Source of the DNA: Reticulascus tulasneorum
Lineage: Eukaryota > Ascomycota > Sordariomycetes > Glomerellales > Reticulascaceae
DNA: 64,000 nucleotides
Direction of reading: 5' to 3'
Assembly (NCBI GenBank): GCA_001557505.1
Contig: LSAX01000004.1
Span: forward strand, 1,426,001-1,490,000
Part shown: piece by piece, positions 23,944-36,209 of the stretch
How the letters are laid out: each line of letters starts with the position of its first letter
How positions within the stretch are numbered: the stretch's first letter is position 1
Notes under the pieces: generated by a model
Seen by the model: the letters and a program-made list of their open reading frames with translations, nothing else
Databases searched by the model: none
Told to the model about the DNA's origin: nothing
Program-made: the position numbers and the translations under genes

Positions 23944-25932
23944 TTATTTTTTTCCCTTTTTCTTCTTCTTAGAGGAGGCTGTAGGTGCCTTCTCAACCTT
24001 GACCGCCCCAGCTCCGCCAACCAGCTCCAACGTTTCTTCTTCTTTCACAAATCCGCCCTGGGTGGCTTCATTTGCCTTCTTTTTACCTTTCTTGCCCTTG
24101 GGCCGGTAGGAAGCGCGATCACGAAGCGGCAACCAACGCTCAGGGTCTATCTTCTTGCCTTCCTCATAGTTTTTGGGCAGTTTCCTTTTGCGCCTCTTCT
24201 TCTGCGAGTTGTCTGCGGTGTCTGCCTCTATCCCCCGCTTCCTTGTCTGGCTAGCTCGAGAAAGAGTCGATACAACCCCACCATCGAGCAGATGCTTAAT
24301 ATCAACTCGTGCTATCAAGCTTTCAGCAGAGGGTAGATTGGGCAGATAAGGGTCGACCTTCTTGCGATCAGATCTCGCAAATGAGGCAACAAGTCCAGCA
24401 GCTGCTGTCTGGTCCAGGTGTGAGTGGGCGCAGAGTTTATCGAAGGCTTGGCCAGACACCACAAGATCATCGCTGTTGGAAGACTTAAGCAATTCTATGC
24501 CAGCACACCGTAGGAGCGAATCCACTCCATGATTGTCTTGCTGATTCCAGTATGAGGTAGCTTTTGCGAGTTCGGATCTGATCGAACTGTCTCGTCCCTG
24601 TATTCTATACAGCGATACGGCGAGGGCAACGAGGCCAGGCGAATATCGGACGTCTTGTACTTGTGGGGTAGCATCTCCATCTAGTTTCTTGAAGAATGAC
24701 TCTAGGGTTGAGAGTGCTGCTCCAGGATTACCTGCTTGGAGGTAGAGCTGTATGGAAGCTAGAAGAAGACCAACGTTTGTAGGCCGGCTGTCGAAAAGTA
24801 AAAGCACATCAGCAAGAGAAACTCTCCCAGAGTGCCGATGGCACCAGGCCGCAGCATTTATGACTGAAAGATTGTTTATGTCCATCAATATGCTTGGGGA
24901 TGGGTGGCCAGCAAGAATGCGATGCGTCTGTGACATCACACCAGTAAATTTTTGCGCACGTAGACCAAGGATTTGTATGTTTCTCTTCAGCCCACTTTCC
25001 TGATACTTGAAAAATCTGGCGCTGTTCTTCGTGGATTCATCACTTTCCGCCTCACGTAGGGCCAAGAATGGGTTTTTGTGCTCGACTTGGAGCGCGGACA
25101 CGTTGTTTTGGGCTATTGCTTGGGTTTCCGCGTCACTCTCACTGCGTTTAGGTCAGCAAGTTCTAGGAGGGTTTGCGAGTTGCAAAACTTACCGGGATAT
25201 TGCAAATGACTTGTGAAGCTCGAGCGCCTCCTTCGACTTGCCTAGTTTGGAGAAGACGTATGCATGTTGGACTAGTATAGGTGTCATTTCCGCCTGCTTC
25301 TCCTCGTCGGACAGATCATCTGAGGCATCGCATAGACGAGCGGCACGCCGGAGCAAGACAGAAGCCTTGGTGAACTCGCCACGGGCGATGCACCAGCAAG
25401 CCAAATTGTAGGTTAACTCGAATGTTTCGGTATCCTCCGAGCCTGGATGCGCTGTCTCGTTGCCAGGAGCCTGCCAGTGTAGCTGGGCCGCGGCCGCTAG
25501 TAGATTGATTCTCAGATCGCTACCCTCCGTTTCCGCATCTGCGGACTGGGCAATAAGATCCTCATATGCGCCGATGGCATCCTCAAATCGTTCGTCTCGA
25601 TATGCCACTTGGGCAGCCATGTGACTGAAGCTTCTGCCAGACAATGACTTGGCGATATCTCCTGCCTCTCCTAGCTTGCCAGTCTTGTACAGCGCGTATG
25701 CCTTCTCCAACTGGCATACCGCATCCAGTTTGTCACCCCCTTCGGCAATGGCACGAAGAGCATCTTCAAATCTATCTAGCTTAAGAAGGGCGACGACCCT
25801 AGTTTGGTGAGCCTTGAGGTCGGACTTGGATGCTTTCAAGGCGGCGTTGGCGGCTTTAAGCCACTCTTCGTGATCGTCAATTGTCGATGCACGCAACAGC
25901 GAGCTGAGACTTGCAGTCGCGCTATCAGGCAT
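23944..25932 (-). CDS. srp72: signal recognition particle subunit SRP72
   Basis: Two exons (25932-25193, 25141-23944) joined by a 51-base intron give 645 residues. TPR-like helical repeats fill about 1-500 (for example LKAHQTRVVALLKLDRFEDAL, YALYKTGKLGEAGDIAKSL, ELTYNLACWCIARGEF). The C-terminal RNA-binding region is diagnostic: a basic run (KKRRKRKLPKNYEEG) then DPERWLPLRDRASYRPKGKK, followed by a Lys-rich end. SRP72 pairs with SRP68 on the 7SL/scR1 RNA and helps target ribosome-nascent chains to the ER. The length matches other fungal SRP72 proteins. Donor GTAAGT and acceptor CGCAG are strong, and the join SFAIS-RESDAETQ keeps the frame. It converges with the Sec7-domain gene. Confidence 0.95.
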
Positions 25933-26677
25933 TTTAGCGGGCGCGGAGAGCTACGAGTTGCGTTCAAAATGGCGTCGTCGTGGGCATCGCATGAGATGGC
26001 AAAGGTTGGCGTTGTCGATGTGGTGCGGGGCGGAGGGAAACTGGTTGAACAACACATCTGTAAGCTTTGCGAAAACCTTTCCGAGACAAGATCGCACAGA
26101 GGGATTTGGCCCCAAGAGGAACAATTACCTGGGTTAGATGACCTTACCTAGAGTGGTCCTTCAAACAGATCCTCGAAGTTTGCTCGGTTACCATCACCTT
26201 CAACTCATCAAACCCACAATGGCGGGGCATCGGAGGTGACGTTCTTGCCCCAAATCCATTAATTTCGTGTGGCTACAGTGCCATTTTCGGTTTGCTGGAC
26301 TGTGCGCCTGTCGATCGTGCTATGGGCTTTCAAGGTCTATCCCTTCCTCCTATCCTGTCCTATTATGTATACATGTACGAGGACTTTGTAATTAGGCATA
26401 ACACTTGCTGAGTTGGTCTAAGTTTGTTTCTCATTATTTAAGTTACCCTCACACTATAGGCTTCGGCGGCCGGGATCGGGAGCTTGATGTTTGCTTGCTT
26501 GACTTTCACAGCTCCTCGCGTGACAAACTGCAAACAACAAAGATAGGCTCTCGGCTTTACATGCTCCTTTCCTCCTTTTCCCGCCAAGTGCTGTGTGTCT
26601 GTGGTTGGAGATCGCATATCTGTACCAGCGAGGCAAGCGCAACGGCATTTAACAACACTGATTATATTGAAGCCGCC
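25933..26677. promoter_or_regulatory. srp72 upstream region
   Basis: 745 bases between two minus-strand genes. Presumed srp72 promoter plus the 3' end of the next gene. No supportable ORF. Confidence 0.4.
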
Positions 26678-27525
26678 CTACCTCTTGAACAATCCCCAGA
26701 ACCGTCTCTGTCTGGCTTCGGGGTTATAAGGCCGCAATGGGTAGGTCGGCCGCACACTGTACTCGTCTGATGCTGCGGAAGACTCAGAGCGTCTGCGTTG
26801 CAACTTGTTGGCAATTTCACCAATCTTCGTACTTTCCGAGGACATGGTCGCCATGGACACCCTCTTCTTCGGATCATTGCTCCCGGTGGATGGCAGTCGG
26901 TTGTGCAATCTCTTGCTCCTCTGAGCCATATCATGGTTAGACGTTGAGCCATTATGCTTCGCAGCCTGGCTAGAGGCTCGCTTCGGGCGTGGGCTCTTGC
27001 GCGAGCTCGATCCCCTGGTACGATTTCCGCCAACAGATGTATCAGTGAGCCGAGAGGACAACTCGTTGATTGTCTTGATGGCATCTATCCGAGACGAGTT
27101 GGACAGAGACTTCAGTGACTCGTAGTCGATGATGGGATTTTGAGCTCTAGTCATGATGTGCAGGAGGCCAGTCATGGCCCCATGAAGCCTCTTAATCACT
27201 TTCCTCAATGACGATCGCGCTCGCGCTGTAACATGGACCTAAGCTCCTCATCCCAATGCTTTCGGATGCAGATGCAACCAAGTGAGAGATGCCACGTACC
27301 ATCGCCTTTCTCGAGGTGATTGCCAGTCTGCGAAAGTCTGGTTGAATAGGCTCGGCGCACCTTGGATCTATCGGAGCGGATGGATTTGCGAAGTTGGGTC
27401 GGGTTATCGATCAAGACCTGCGGCTCGTTGTCACGAGGGTTACTTGGATTCAGACCTTTGAGCAGGGCGAGACATTTGCTATAAGTCTCCAAGAGGGAGT
27501 CGACGGTGGTCCCGAATCCACCCAT
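26678..27525 (-). CDS. conserved filamentous-fungal protein of unknown function, 257 residues
   Basis: Two exons, 27525-27300 and 27225-26678, with a 74-base intron (GTACGT donor, TTACAG acceptor). I know of no named family. The N-terminal half (about 1-140) is helical and looks conserved in style: GTTVDSLLETYSKCLALLKGL, then VRRAYSTRLSQTGNHLEKGDA, RSSLRKVIKRLHGAMTGLLH and IIDYESLKSLSNSSRIDAI. The C-terminal half is basic and Ser-rich and ends in a short aromatic-basic tail (RRFWGLFKR). I chose the internal ATG at 27525 because no earlier ATG exists before an in-frame stop, although an upstream exon is possible. No signal peptide or membrane helix. The helical half could be a protein-interaction module; that is inference only. 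Confidence 0.75.
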
Positions 27526-30500
27526 GGAAGCTCGATTCTGAATGGAAAGAGGACGGATAGCTTGATGCACGGAGACAGCTTGCGATGATCATAAATTCCG
27601 AGATTTGATGTAGATGCCCGATTTTCCTGCCAATATCTGAGCTGGGAAACTATCCTGGCTTTGCCCCTCATCCTAGCGATCAAGTAAAGAGTGCAGTGGT
27701 TGGCCAATGTGACCCTGGCTAGCCGCCGCCGTTGACCGTCTTCAGAGCTCGGGTTAAGTACCTCCTAGGATATAAGCGGGACTTGCCAAGCGGATCGTAA
27801 AATAAATAAAAACAGTGCCGTTTAGCACTTATTTCAGTGGCTATTCACAGATCATAATAGATGAAATCTGCAGTGAATATGTAGTGGACCACTTTGAATA
27901 TTCGCTAACTTCTTACATTACCTTTCGCATAGAGACTCTCCGAACAAAAGTTGCCTGCAACGGCCATCAGTTCATGGTTTTAACGATCTGCTCGTGTAGA
28001 ACGTTTCGTTTGGAACCGCTGGTTGGGCACAAATTCAAAGCGAATTTCCCCCTACTACCTAGTAATTAAGGTAGTCACGGAGTAGTGGCCTAATGGAACC
28101 GCAGATCTGCTAGTACTACGTACTCCCACCCCCCCGATTTTCCCCAGACGACACCATTATCCTCCAGTCGAGTTGGCCTCCTACCACGAGGAATTGGAGC
28201 TAATGAGTAAGTCGAGAATGTGCAGCTCGAGCGTTCCTTTTGGCTCCTATCGAAAGGGAGTTGGAGGAACTGGTCAACATCGTTCACCCAGAACAGGACA
28301 TATTTCACAGACAGTGACTAATACGAAGACGAAGGGCATTGACACGCAATAGCAGACTTCGATTGCGCACTGAGGCATGTCTAAGGCGAAATGCAGCAGT
28401 CCATTGACACGATCAACAGGGAGGCTGGAGCTCGGCTCTTTCCCGGCAGTTCAGAGATATGATTGATGTCGAAAGCCTCTCTTCTGCGGCGGGCTCGCAG
28501 GGCCCGAGCTCCAGGTCCAGGGCCCGATCCAGGCCAGGAGCCATAAGTGTGCTGCCGATTCAACCAACAGATAAGGACAGGGCATGGGACGGCGGAGCTT
28601 GTTCCGGAAGTGTAGGCTGCAATTCTGTCTCACCGAGTGGATCAAACCAAGACTCGGTCAGGAAATGGAGGTGTCTTTCTAATGTCAACGCATTCCGATA
28701 GGACAAGATTTTTGCTATGTGTGGTCGCTTCGTCTCCAACTGTCAAAAGCCGCTGTTACCAGATCCATCTGTCAACTACCCTACTAGTCCGTAACGCCCT
28801 TGGGCCTTTGAAGTCAGTGGTTGTCTCGACGGCTTGACCCCTCTTATGGCATTGATGATGGCCGACTGCACCACTTGCAGCGTAGAATGGCTCGAACAGC
28901 AGCAAGAGGTAGCCTGCGTTGGCTGGTTTCTATTTGGCAGAAGATGTACGGCAGAGTGTAACTCTGAGTCGGCGGCACCGTCTACTGCAGTCGTGGGTGA
29001 GGGTAGATCCGAGGCAAAAAAAGGATAGGATGGATTCAGATGTAGTACTTGCACATGCCATTTAGTATCATACCGGTTTAGGAGGTCAGCTTGAGCCATG
29101 TTACCATTGGCATCCCAGAGGAGCGTCGCAGTGGACACCACACAGAGAGATCATGTACAAATTGAAGGAAATTGCGGGTTTGGCCGGGATCCTACTTGCT
29201 TTGGGATGCCAGTGCCCGAGACGAGTCGGAGAAGCGAATCTGGTACAATCTGGAAGATGTCGAGGCACTTGAAACACCACAGTGCAGAAAACTTGTGTGT
29301 GTGCGTGTACCTTGTGTCAATTAGGTGGTGTTGATGGTGGGCTGGGCGCGATGGAGAGCCGGCGAACCTACCCGTGAAGCAGAGCCAAAAGTCCTCTGCT
29401 TTGCCTTAGTAACCTACTCCTGACTCGCGATGTAGTGAGTACGGATTACGTAGCACGTATACAAGTATTTCACACCTGCCATCACTGCACCTAGTGACTG
29501 CTACCCTACCAACGTTCAACTCTTCTTCGCAGTATGTACAAGTGGTGCAGCACTGCACTATCGCACGGTGGCCATCTTCGCCATCTTTGCAATCTTGCCA
29601 TCTACCCATATATCGATTTGTGTAGTTATCAGGGTTCTGTACTACCTCCCAACCTACCACGTAGTACTTGTATGCTCAGGTAGCACACATAATTCGGCGA
29701 GAAGAAATGAGGTTCGGTACGGTCGAGTACAGTAAAAGAGCAGATATGTACGCGGGAAGGCAAGTACAATTAGGTATGGTGGTGTGTATTTCAGAGCTAG
29801 ATAATCCAAATGTCGTCAAGTTTATCGTAGATGATGATGTATGCATGACCGACTGCAGGACTCCCTCCACAGGCAAAAAATGAGACACGTCCAGCTTCCC
29901 CCCGCTGTACCGCCCCCCCCCCTCCCTTGCACTTCGACGCCCGCAAGCCGCAGAGAAAAAGCAAATTCATGCCGTTCCCATCTGCACGAGAAGACGGGTA
30001 GAGCGAATCACAAGCCGAACGGCGACGCACCTTATCTCTAAACCCCCCACATCCACCAGTGACGGTCGGCCACGGTCATTCTTGCGGGTGCGGGAGAAAG
30101 CGTGGGAGACAAGGAATTGATGCTCCTTAACATGCCTGTGACTCTGGCCCTGCGGGCGCTTCGCAACAATTTCTGTGGGGTCCCTCCACGCCCCAAACTA
30201 CCTCTGCCCGCGTAGAATCATCAGATTGATGATTTCTGAACCTCAAAGAAGGGGTCTACCTGGACATGGTGACTGGGTGTAAAACGGACGGAGAAGCCGG
30301 CTGTTCCAAAACTCATTTTGCAGAATCGCCCACATCTTCCGCACTGGATTTCAAGGAGGCTCTAGAGGATCCAATTAACAAGCTATACGTTATCTGTCCT
30401 GCTTGTGTTCATCCACGTTTGTTTGTAGAATATATCTGTACGAAAGGAACTTGCAACTTGTACGGAGTCGGTTGTTTCTCTACTGTATTTGGTAGAGCTT

Positions 30501-31880
30501 GTCAGGCAGGGCAAGTGACCGGTTCTTGCCTTTGACCATCATATCTAGAATATAGTACGCACCTGGCTAATTATTGGTCATATTCCCGTCTATGGGTTCT
30601 GCGTATACCCGCATCATCCCGCCAACATGCGCCTCCACTCTCTCTGTATGTATCTTTGTTGTTCACTCTCCCCATGCTCCGACCTGGTCCCCGTGGCCCG
30701 TGGCTGCCACAGTCCGATGATAAAGTTGCAGCGACCACCATGTCAGATTCCGTGTGGTATGTACGTCCGTATGTGTGTGTGTATGTACATGGAGGTGTAA
30801 AAATGGTAGTGCACAGTATGGATCATGGAACACAGGTACTCCAATATTGATATGCGCTGTATATCGTTGCAGCTTGTCATGTAGCCTCCGCCATGTTGCT
30901 TCGCGCCCGCCCCCCCTTCGGCCCGTTAGTCAGTGACTGGCCCAGTCGCATCCCATCCATCCCAACTAGCCTAGGTACCCGTGGTACCACTCTGCCTATC
31001 TATATTCCAAGGCGCTCGAGGGGGGTGTACCTACCTATGTGTGTAAGTACGGTGGCCATTCGAGTCGAGTACATTTTTGCCCACCCACGCTGGGCTACCC
31101 ACTTTCTCCCCATACTCCTCCCTGCGCTTTTTTGAGCAACCAACAGCCCCCCACAGAGGTATACTGCTAACGAACCCGAGTTTTCCTCATACAGGCGGAT
31201 ACCCATCGCATTTCCAGCTCTCGTCTCCCTGCCGCACAACCACACGGTTCTTTATCTCTATCCAATACTCGTTCCCTCCGTGTCCCAACATCTCTACTGC
31301 AATCGTTCCATCAGCCCGTTCTTCTTGTTCCACTACCTACAATTGACGGTCCCCATTATTATCCTTGCATCGATGTATCAGATTCTGACCTGGGATGAGA
31401 CCTTGTCCTATCCGCAAACCCACTGACGCCGCTCCGGGACCCTCTACACTATCATCGACATCACCCGTATCTGGCCCCCCTCCCTCCTTTCATCCATCGT
31501 CCGCCCGTCATTTGCCAACCAGTGCGCCCAGTCTGTGCCCAAGCCAGGCACCGCGCTTGCCTGGCAGCCCTTTATCTTGAGAGCCGCTCGCCCGTCCAGA
31601 AAATATTCCGTCACAAAGAGCGACTACTTCACCTCTCCACACGCCTTTCCGGACTCCCAGGTCGCTTGATAAGTACTTCGCAGCCTTTCCATGGACGGTA
31701 CACATCCCCTCGCCCAATCCGAGCCGACTCTACCAAGCATTCGCTTCCGTTCGGTGTCCTCGTCTCCTGCTGTTGTAGCCAACAGAGTACAGATCATTAC
31801 GCTTCCTTAGATCATCACAGCTTGCCAGGCCAGGCAGCGTCGCCTAAACTAGCACACTGCTTTGTGTCCCGAAACCTCTC
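27526..31880. other. gene-poor tract, 4.4 kb
   Basis: Divergent gap between minus- and plus-strand genes. It holds many short overlapping ORFs with no family features, a C10 run (29913-29922), TAGGTAC-type words (near 28060, 30970 and 31030) and a pyrimidine-rich stretch from about 31,140 to 31,860 that may be promoter or 5' leader of the next gene. The longest minus-strand ORF here (28776-29141) lacks a plausible protein composition. Confidence 0.4.
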
Positions 31881-33359
31881 ATGTCGGTGGAGTCTTCACC
31901 CTCGCCTCTGCTGGGGCCAGAACCCCAGGTTGACGAGTCGAAACTACCGCAAGGGCAATGCCGCTACATTCTGCTACTCCCAGAAATCAAAGGGCAGCGC
32001 TGCGCATGCGTCGGCTTTTCGCTGAATCACGCTACCCCGGGAGCGAATTGTGACTGCGGCCACCTCGCTTGTTATCATGTCAAGACACCCGAACCCGCCA
32101 TGAATAAACATGAACTCGACCAGCTCAAACAACGTATCCAGATCCTCGAACAACAACTTGACAGGGAAAGGCAGGGCGGATTGGCCAGTGTGATAACACG
32201 AGTCAGCGAGTTGGAAGAGTTGGTAGAGAAGAGCCGGGAGGACGTTGGCCAGGAGATCAAAGGCTCCTACCGAAATATTACGCGTGTCTGGCAGTCAGTC
32301 GAGCAGATGGAGCGGCGGACGGCCAGCATGGCTGAAGACATTCGTATACACAGCGAACATCTTTCTAGCGTCGACATTCAACTACGAAATGTCGGCAATC
32401 GACAATTGGAACTTTTCGACGCAGACATCGCCTTGGAGGAGAGGATAGACAGACTGGAGACCATCCGTGACCGGTCTCTATCCCGGGGCAGGCAACGTAG
32501 TGAATCAGCCTCCGACCTATTACCTCCCCAGGCCATCGTCATTACATCACGGCCCCGGCGGCCCTCATCCGCGCATCGGCTCTATCCGGATGGGCAGACG
32601 TATCCTGCACAAGCCCAAACATTTTCTTGCGAGCCGACGACCAATCCTGTCCGAGCTCAGTCAATGACCGGAACGACATGTGGATCGTGGACAGTTCACG
32701 TGTCGCTCCTCCCAAACGCTTCGCAGCCGTTTCCATTCGAAAAGGACACCAATGCCTACAAGCGATGCCTGTCACGTGGGCTCCATAGGATGGTCGCAGT
32801 AATCGGCTCCGACAGTAATTCCTTTGTTACTGCCGTCTCCAGAGCATTCGATAGTCTGCTGAAGGGGCGTGCTTGGATGCCGCTGCAAGCAAAGCTTTGC
32901 GATGCCGAGAGACTGCAGGGTCTGCCCATGCTTCGGCCGCTTGATTCGAAGCTAGTGGATTCCAGCTACGACGTTACGTTCCTGCGCAAACACTGCGCCG
33001 TTTGCGATGCAAGCGGGAAGATTGAGTCGCTGTACATCGCCATGCGGTCTGATACGCTGTCATGGCATTTCCTCCGACAAGCACCTATTTTCTTGAGTGG
33101 TCTAGAAACGAGTTGGGCATACGACCGCTTGCTGGACCCAAGCGATCCATTTGAGGACGATCATATGGACGAGGATGATCGTCCTCCAGCTGGAGACATC
33201 CTGCCCAGTTTTCCAACGCTCAAACGGGCGGCATCTGAGATTTCGCGCACATCTAGCTTCGGGTCTTCTGCGACTGTTGGGGAAAGCGAGGGCTCCCGGA
33301 AGGCACAGCGCACCGTGCCTGGGCTGGTGGAGGTCCATAGACGAGTTGAGACTGTGTAG
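31881..33359 (+). CDS. fungal protein of unknown function with Cys/His cluster and coiled coil, 492 residues
   Basis: Single-exon ORF from ATG 31881. Near the N-terminus is a compact Cys/His cluster: C27, C41-A-C43, C57-D-C59-G-H61 and C64-Y-H66. The spacing suggests zinc binding, but I do not recognise a named finger. A predicted coiled coil covers about 75-205 (ELDQLKQRIQILEQQLDRER; ITRVSELEELVEKSRED). A Ser/Arg-rich linker follows, then a globular C-terminal part (about 265-420) with WTVHVSLLPNASQPFPFEKD and AYKRCLSRGLHRMV, ending in an acidic, Ser-rich tail. No signal peptide or membrane segment. The frame is open upstream too, but the ATG at 31881 starts the plausible protein. The layout suggests an adaptor or regulatory protein; that is inference. 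Confidence 0.8.
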   Translation: MSVESSPSPLLGPEPQVDESKLPQGQCRYILLLPEIKGQRCACVGFSLNHATPGANCDCGHLACYHVKTPEPAMNKHELDQLKQRIQILEQQLDRERQGGLASVITRVSELEELVEKSREDVGQEIKGSYRNITRVWQSVEQMERRTASMAEDIRIHSEHLSSVDIQLRNVGNRQLELFDADIALEERIDRLETIRDRSLSRGRQRSESASDLLPPQAIVITSRPRRPSSAHRLYPDGQTYPAQAQTFSCEPTTNPVRAQSMTGTTCGSWTVHVSLLPNASQPFPFEKDTNAYKRCLSRGLHRMVAVIGSDSNSFVTAVSRAFDSLLKGRAWMPLQAKLCDAERLQGLPMLRPLDSKLVDSSYDVTFLRKHCAVCDASGKIESLYIAMRSDTLSWHFLRQAPIFLSGLETSWAYDRLLDPSDPFEDDHMDEDDRPPAGDILPSFPTLKRAASEISRTSSFGSSATVGESEGSRKAQRTVPGLVEVHRRVETV

Positions 33360-34243
33360 TTATTATTTCATTATAGAACGTTTTTGCACAGCCACCATAG
33401 ATAGACATCAGGCGTTTGGGAGACCAGGTTGATTTGGCGTGGGTACCGCCTATGGGCAGAAGGAGATGGGGTTGGATTTGGAAGTCCTCTTATAAGTCGG
33501 ATGCCACGGCAGCGCCAGCTTAATGGCATAGCACTCAGCCGTGGCTGGAGTTTCTTCTGAGTGTTGTCTCAACAAATGACCTTATACCTAGAGCAAGTCG
33601 AATTGGCGTGGCATTTTGGGCAAGTTCTCAGACCCAGAAATGATAAGGGGGGCGGGTGCCTTGGTTTCTATCTAGGTAGAACATTCGAGTTTGTCTGATC
33701 TCAAATTGATGGTTTCTCCTCTTCCAAACGACCTTTGGTCCAGCTAAGCCAAGAACTCGCTGTTGCGCCGCTTCCTGCTCCTCTGCCTTCCCTCTCTTAA
33801 TCTATTCTTAGCGTGGACGAGGTGGCTGGTTCGATAGCGGGAGGTCCGCCTACACAATCCGCAGTATTTCCACCTGAACAAAGTGGCCGAGACAATTTGG
33901 TACCCCTCGACATCAATCAACGGAGAGAGAGCTTGGGCCACAAACTATGTTCCTATCAACTTTAACAGGGGACGATTGCCGATCCGCTAACATGTCGCGC
34001 TTGCCTGAAAGGGAAAAGCTCCCGTCAGCCTCATTTCCTTCGCAGTCGAATTGCTGTCATTCCACTCAACGACATACATCCCTTAACTACCAGACCAAAC
34101 ACAACGTCATCCCCCCCCAAAAACCACATTTGCGCAACTTTCCACGCTTATCATCGCTTACATTCCCAACTCTTATGGTTGTCCAGTAACAGCCACCTAG
34201 TACCATCCTGGCTCAATTGAATTCCACCGCTCAACCCGGGATC
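33360..34243. promoter_or_regulatory. upstream region of the NCBP3-like gene
   Basis: About 0.9 kb between two plus-strand genes. It contains a C8 run (34111-34118) and a CTAGGTAG word (about 33,673). No gene supported. Confidence 0.4.
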
Positions 34244-35605
34244 ATGGATTGGGACGTCGAGATGGATGATGCCGTCGACGGCTTCGATGCCCAAGTCGAA
34301 AGCCTAGGAGAAATTTTGGTTTGTTGCACATCTCTATTGCTTTCAGCTAGTAGACTGATTTTCTAATTGTCAACCTGACAGCCTACCAACTCGTTGCAGA
34401 CAAACCCAGATCAACAAAACGATGCGGGTGGGGATAGTTCGACTCTTGTACCTAACAAACTACACATTCGGGGACTTGATGCGCTCAATACTGCCGATGT
34501 GAAGACGTTTGTCCAGGAACATTTCGGGAACCTAGAGAAGGTAGAATGGATTGATGACGAATCTGCAAACCTTGTTTTTCAGACAGAAAATACCGCCCGA
34601 GATGCCCTCCTTGCCTTAAGCGCCGTGGAAATCGCAGATGCCACGCAGCTTCCGCCTCTAGAATTCCTGCCAGCGAAATCGATGCTGTCCAAGCCAGACC
34701 TAGTACTGCAAGTCCGTTTTGCAGTTCTGAGCGACCGGAAGCAAGCAGGTGCAGCTGCTAGGAGTAGATTTTATCTACTCCATCCTGAATACGATCCAGA
34801 GGAGAGAAGACGGCGCGACCAAGCAAGAAGGAGCAGATATCGAGATCGTGAAGGGAGCGACCATGGGCAACGCCGGAATGGCCGCGAGAGAAGCCGGCGC
34901 GACGAAGACGAAATCGAAACATTTGACGCGAGTCTCTACGATGATGACGAGGCCACATTGGCCGAGCGAGCCGCCAAAACCAGAAGTCGGATAAGATCCC
35001 GCTCGGGCGGGTCCGACAGCGACGATTTACACAGGTCCTACTCAAGCCGGAACCGGGAAAAGGAGCTGTTCCCGAATCTACAGTCGGCCACAGCTAGAGG
35101 TACAGTTCGCAATCGTTCTGCGTCACCCATGCGCGATATAGATAGCGATGAGATGACTAGCGCGCGAGGCACGGGCACTGGCACTCCAAGCAATAGAGTC
35201 AAGGCGCACTCTGTGAAGGATCGCCTCTCGCGGGAGAACAGATCTAGGGAACTATTTCCCACCAAGCTTTCCAGCGCTAGGAAAGGCCAGCTAGATCAGA
35301 TTGACGTGGCAGATGAGGCGACCCGAATTATGGGCCAGACCATGTCTATCTCCACGGGCGTGGATAGCACGCAAATGGAGCCGGCGTGTTCAACCGAACC
35401 AGGTTCTGCAGAGCCGTTCAATATTCGTGGTTTGGCGCAGCAGAGAGGAACTGGCGCCGGCTTGACCATCAAAGGTGCAGCAGGTGCCAGTGTGAAGGAG
35501 CTGTTTCCGGATAGATTTGGAGGCAACGAGGGCAAGGAACTATTTGCTGAGAAGCTGGAAGGGAGAGGCCGCCGAAGACAAAAGGCGGAAGATCTTTTCT
35601 ATTAA
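34244..35605 (+). CDS. NCBP3-like (DUF2414) RNA-binding protein with repeated ELFP motifs
   Basis: Exons 34244-34318 and 34382-35605 encode 432 residues. The acidic start MDWDVEMDDAVDGFDAQVE joins PTNSLQTNPDQQ. An RRM-like domain (about 45-120) carries LHIRGLDALNTADVKTFVQ and ANLVFQTENTARDALLAL. The block LQVRFAVLSDRKQAGAAARS with FYLLHPEYDPEERRRR matches the NCBP3/C17orf85 family. NCBP3 associates with capped mRNA and the cap-binding complex in nuclear RNA export. The C-terminal half is Arg/Ser-rich and holds four short repeats: KELFPNL, RELFPTKL, KELFPDRF and KELFAEKL, at about 35,062, 35,249, 35,498 and 35,536. The last residues are EDLFY. These look like repeated linear binding motifs. 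Family assignment is good; the motif function is unknown. Confidence 0.82.
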
Positions 35606-36209
35606 AATTTGGACCTTGGCTCTATTAATCGAGCTATTGAGGAGCTCGGCTGGGCACTAAGCTGGAAAGCTAGAGAGCTAAGTATCTACAACCGCATGAC
35701 CGGCATTGGGGAAACGGTCATCGAATGTGGCCCGTCTTTCGTAGCATTTGACGACATATATACCACAGGTATTGATGGCATTACACACACTCCGCGGGGT
35801 ATTAGGTTTTTTTTCGGTCTATGTTGAACCGACAGTGATATGAATTTGACGGCCAGGCGTGTGCAAAAGTCAGTATCGCCCATAGCTTCAATTCTCCTGT
35901 CCTGCCTTCCTTCCCTCCTCCCTTTTCCAGATCAACACACCGCGCGGGCAAGTGCACTTGTACAAGTTGACAGCATTCCTACTAACGTCTATCTCAAACG
36001 CCGAGAGCGTCATTTTCGGTACGTCGGTGTTAATGGTGCTTTCGCCCCTACGCTGCGGATGTGCTATACTCAAGACAGCCTTCTGCATGTAGCATTTTTG
36101 ACTCTTGGTAGACAGGCCGTTGTTCCTCTGTACGACGAGAATATATGCGGATCAGGCCAAGGCGCACTCTAGCAGCGAGGTTTTCTCCTCGCCTTCACCT
36201 GTGACTGGC
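35606..36209. other. intergenic region
   Basis: About 600 bases between two plus-strand genes. It contains a T-rich tract (about 35,808) and pyrimidine-rich sequence near 35,890-35,935. Nothing else recognised. Confidence 0.35.

Noticed and set aside
28776..29141. 121-codon minus-strand ORF
   Set aside because: Composition unlike the real genes nearby, no family, and overlapped by open frames on the opposite strand.
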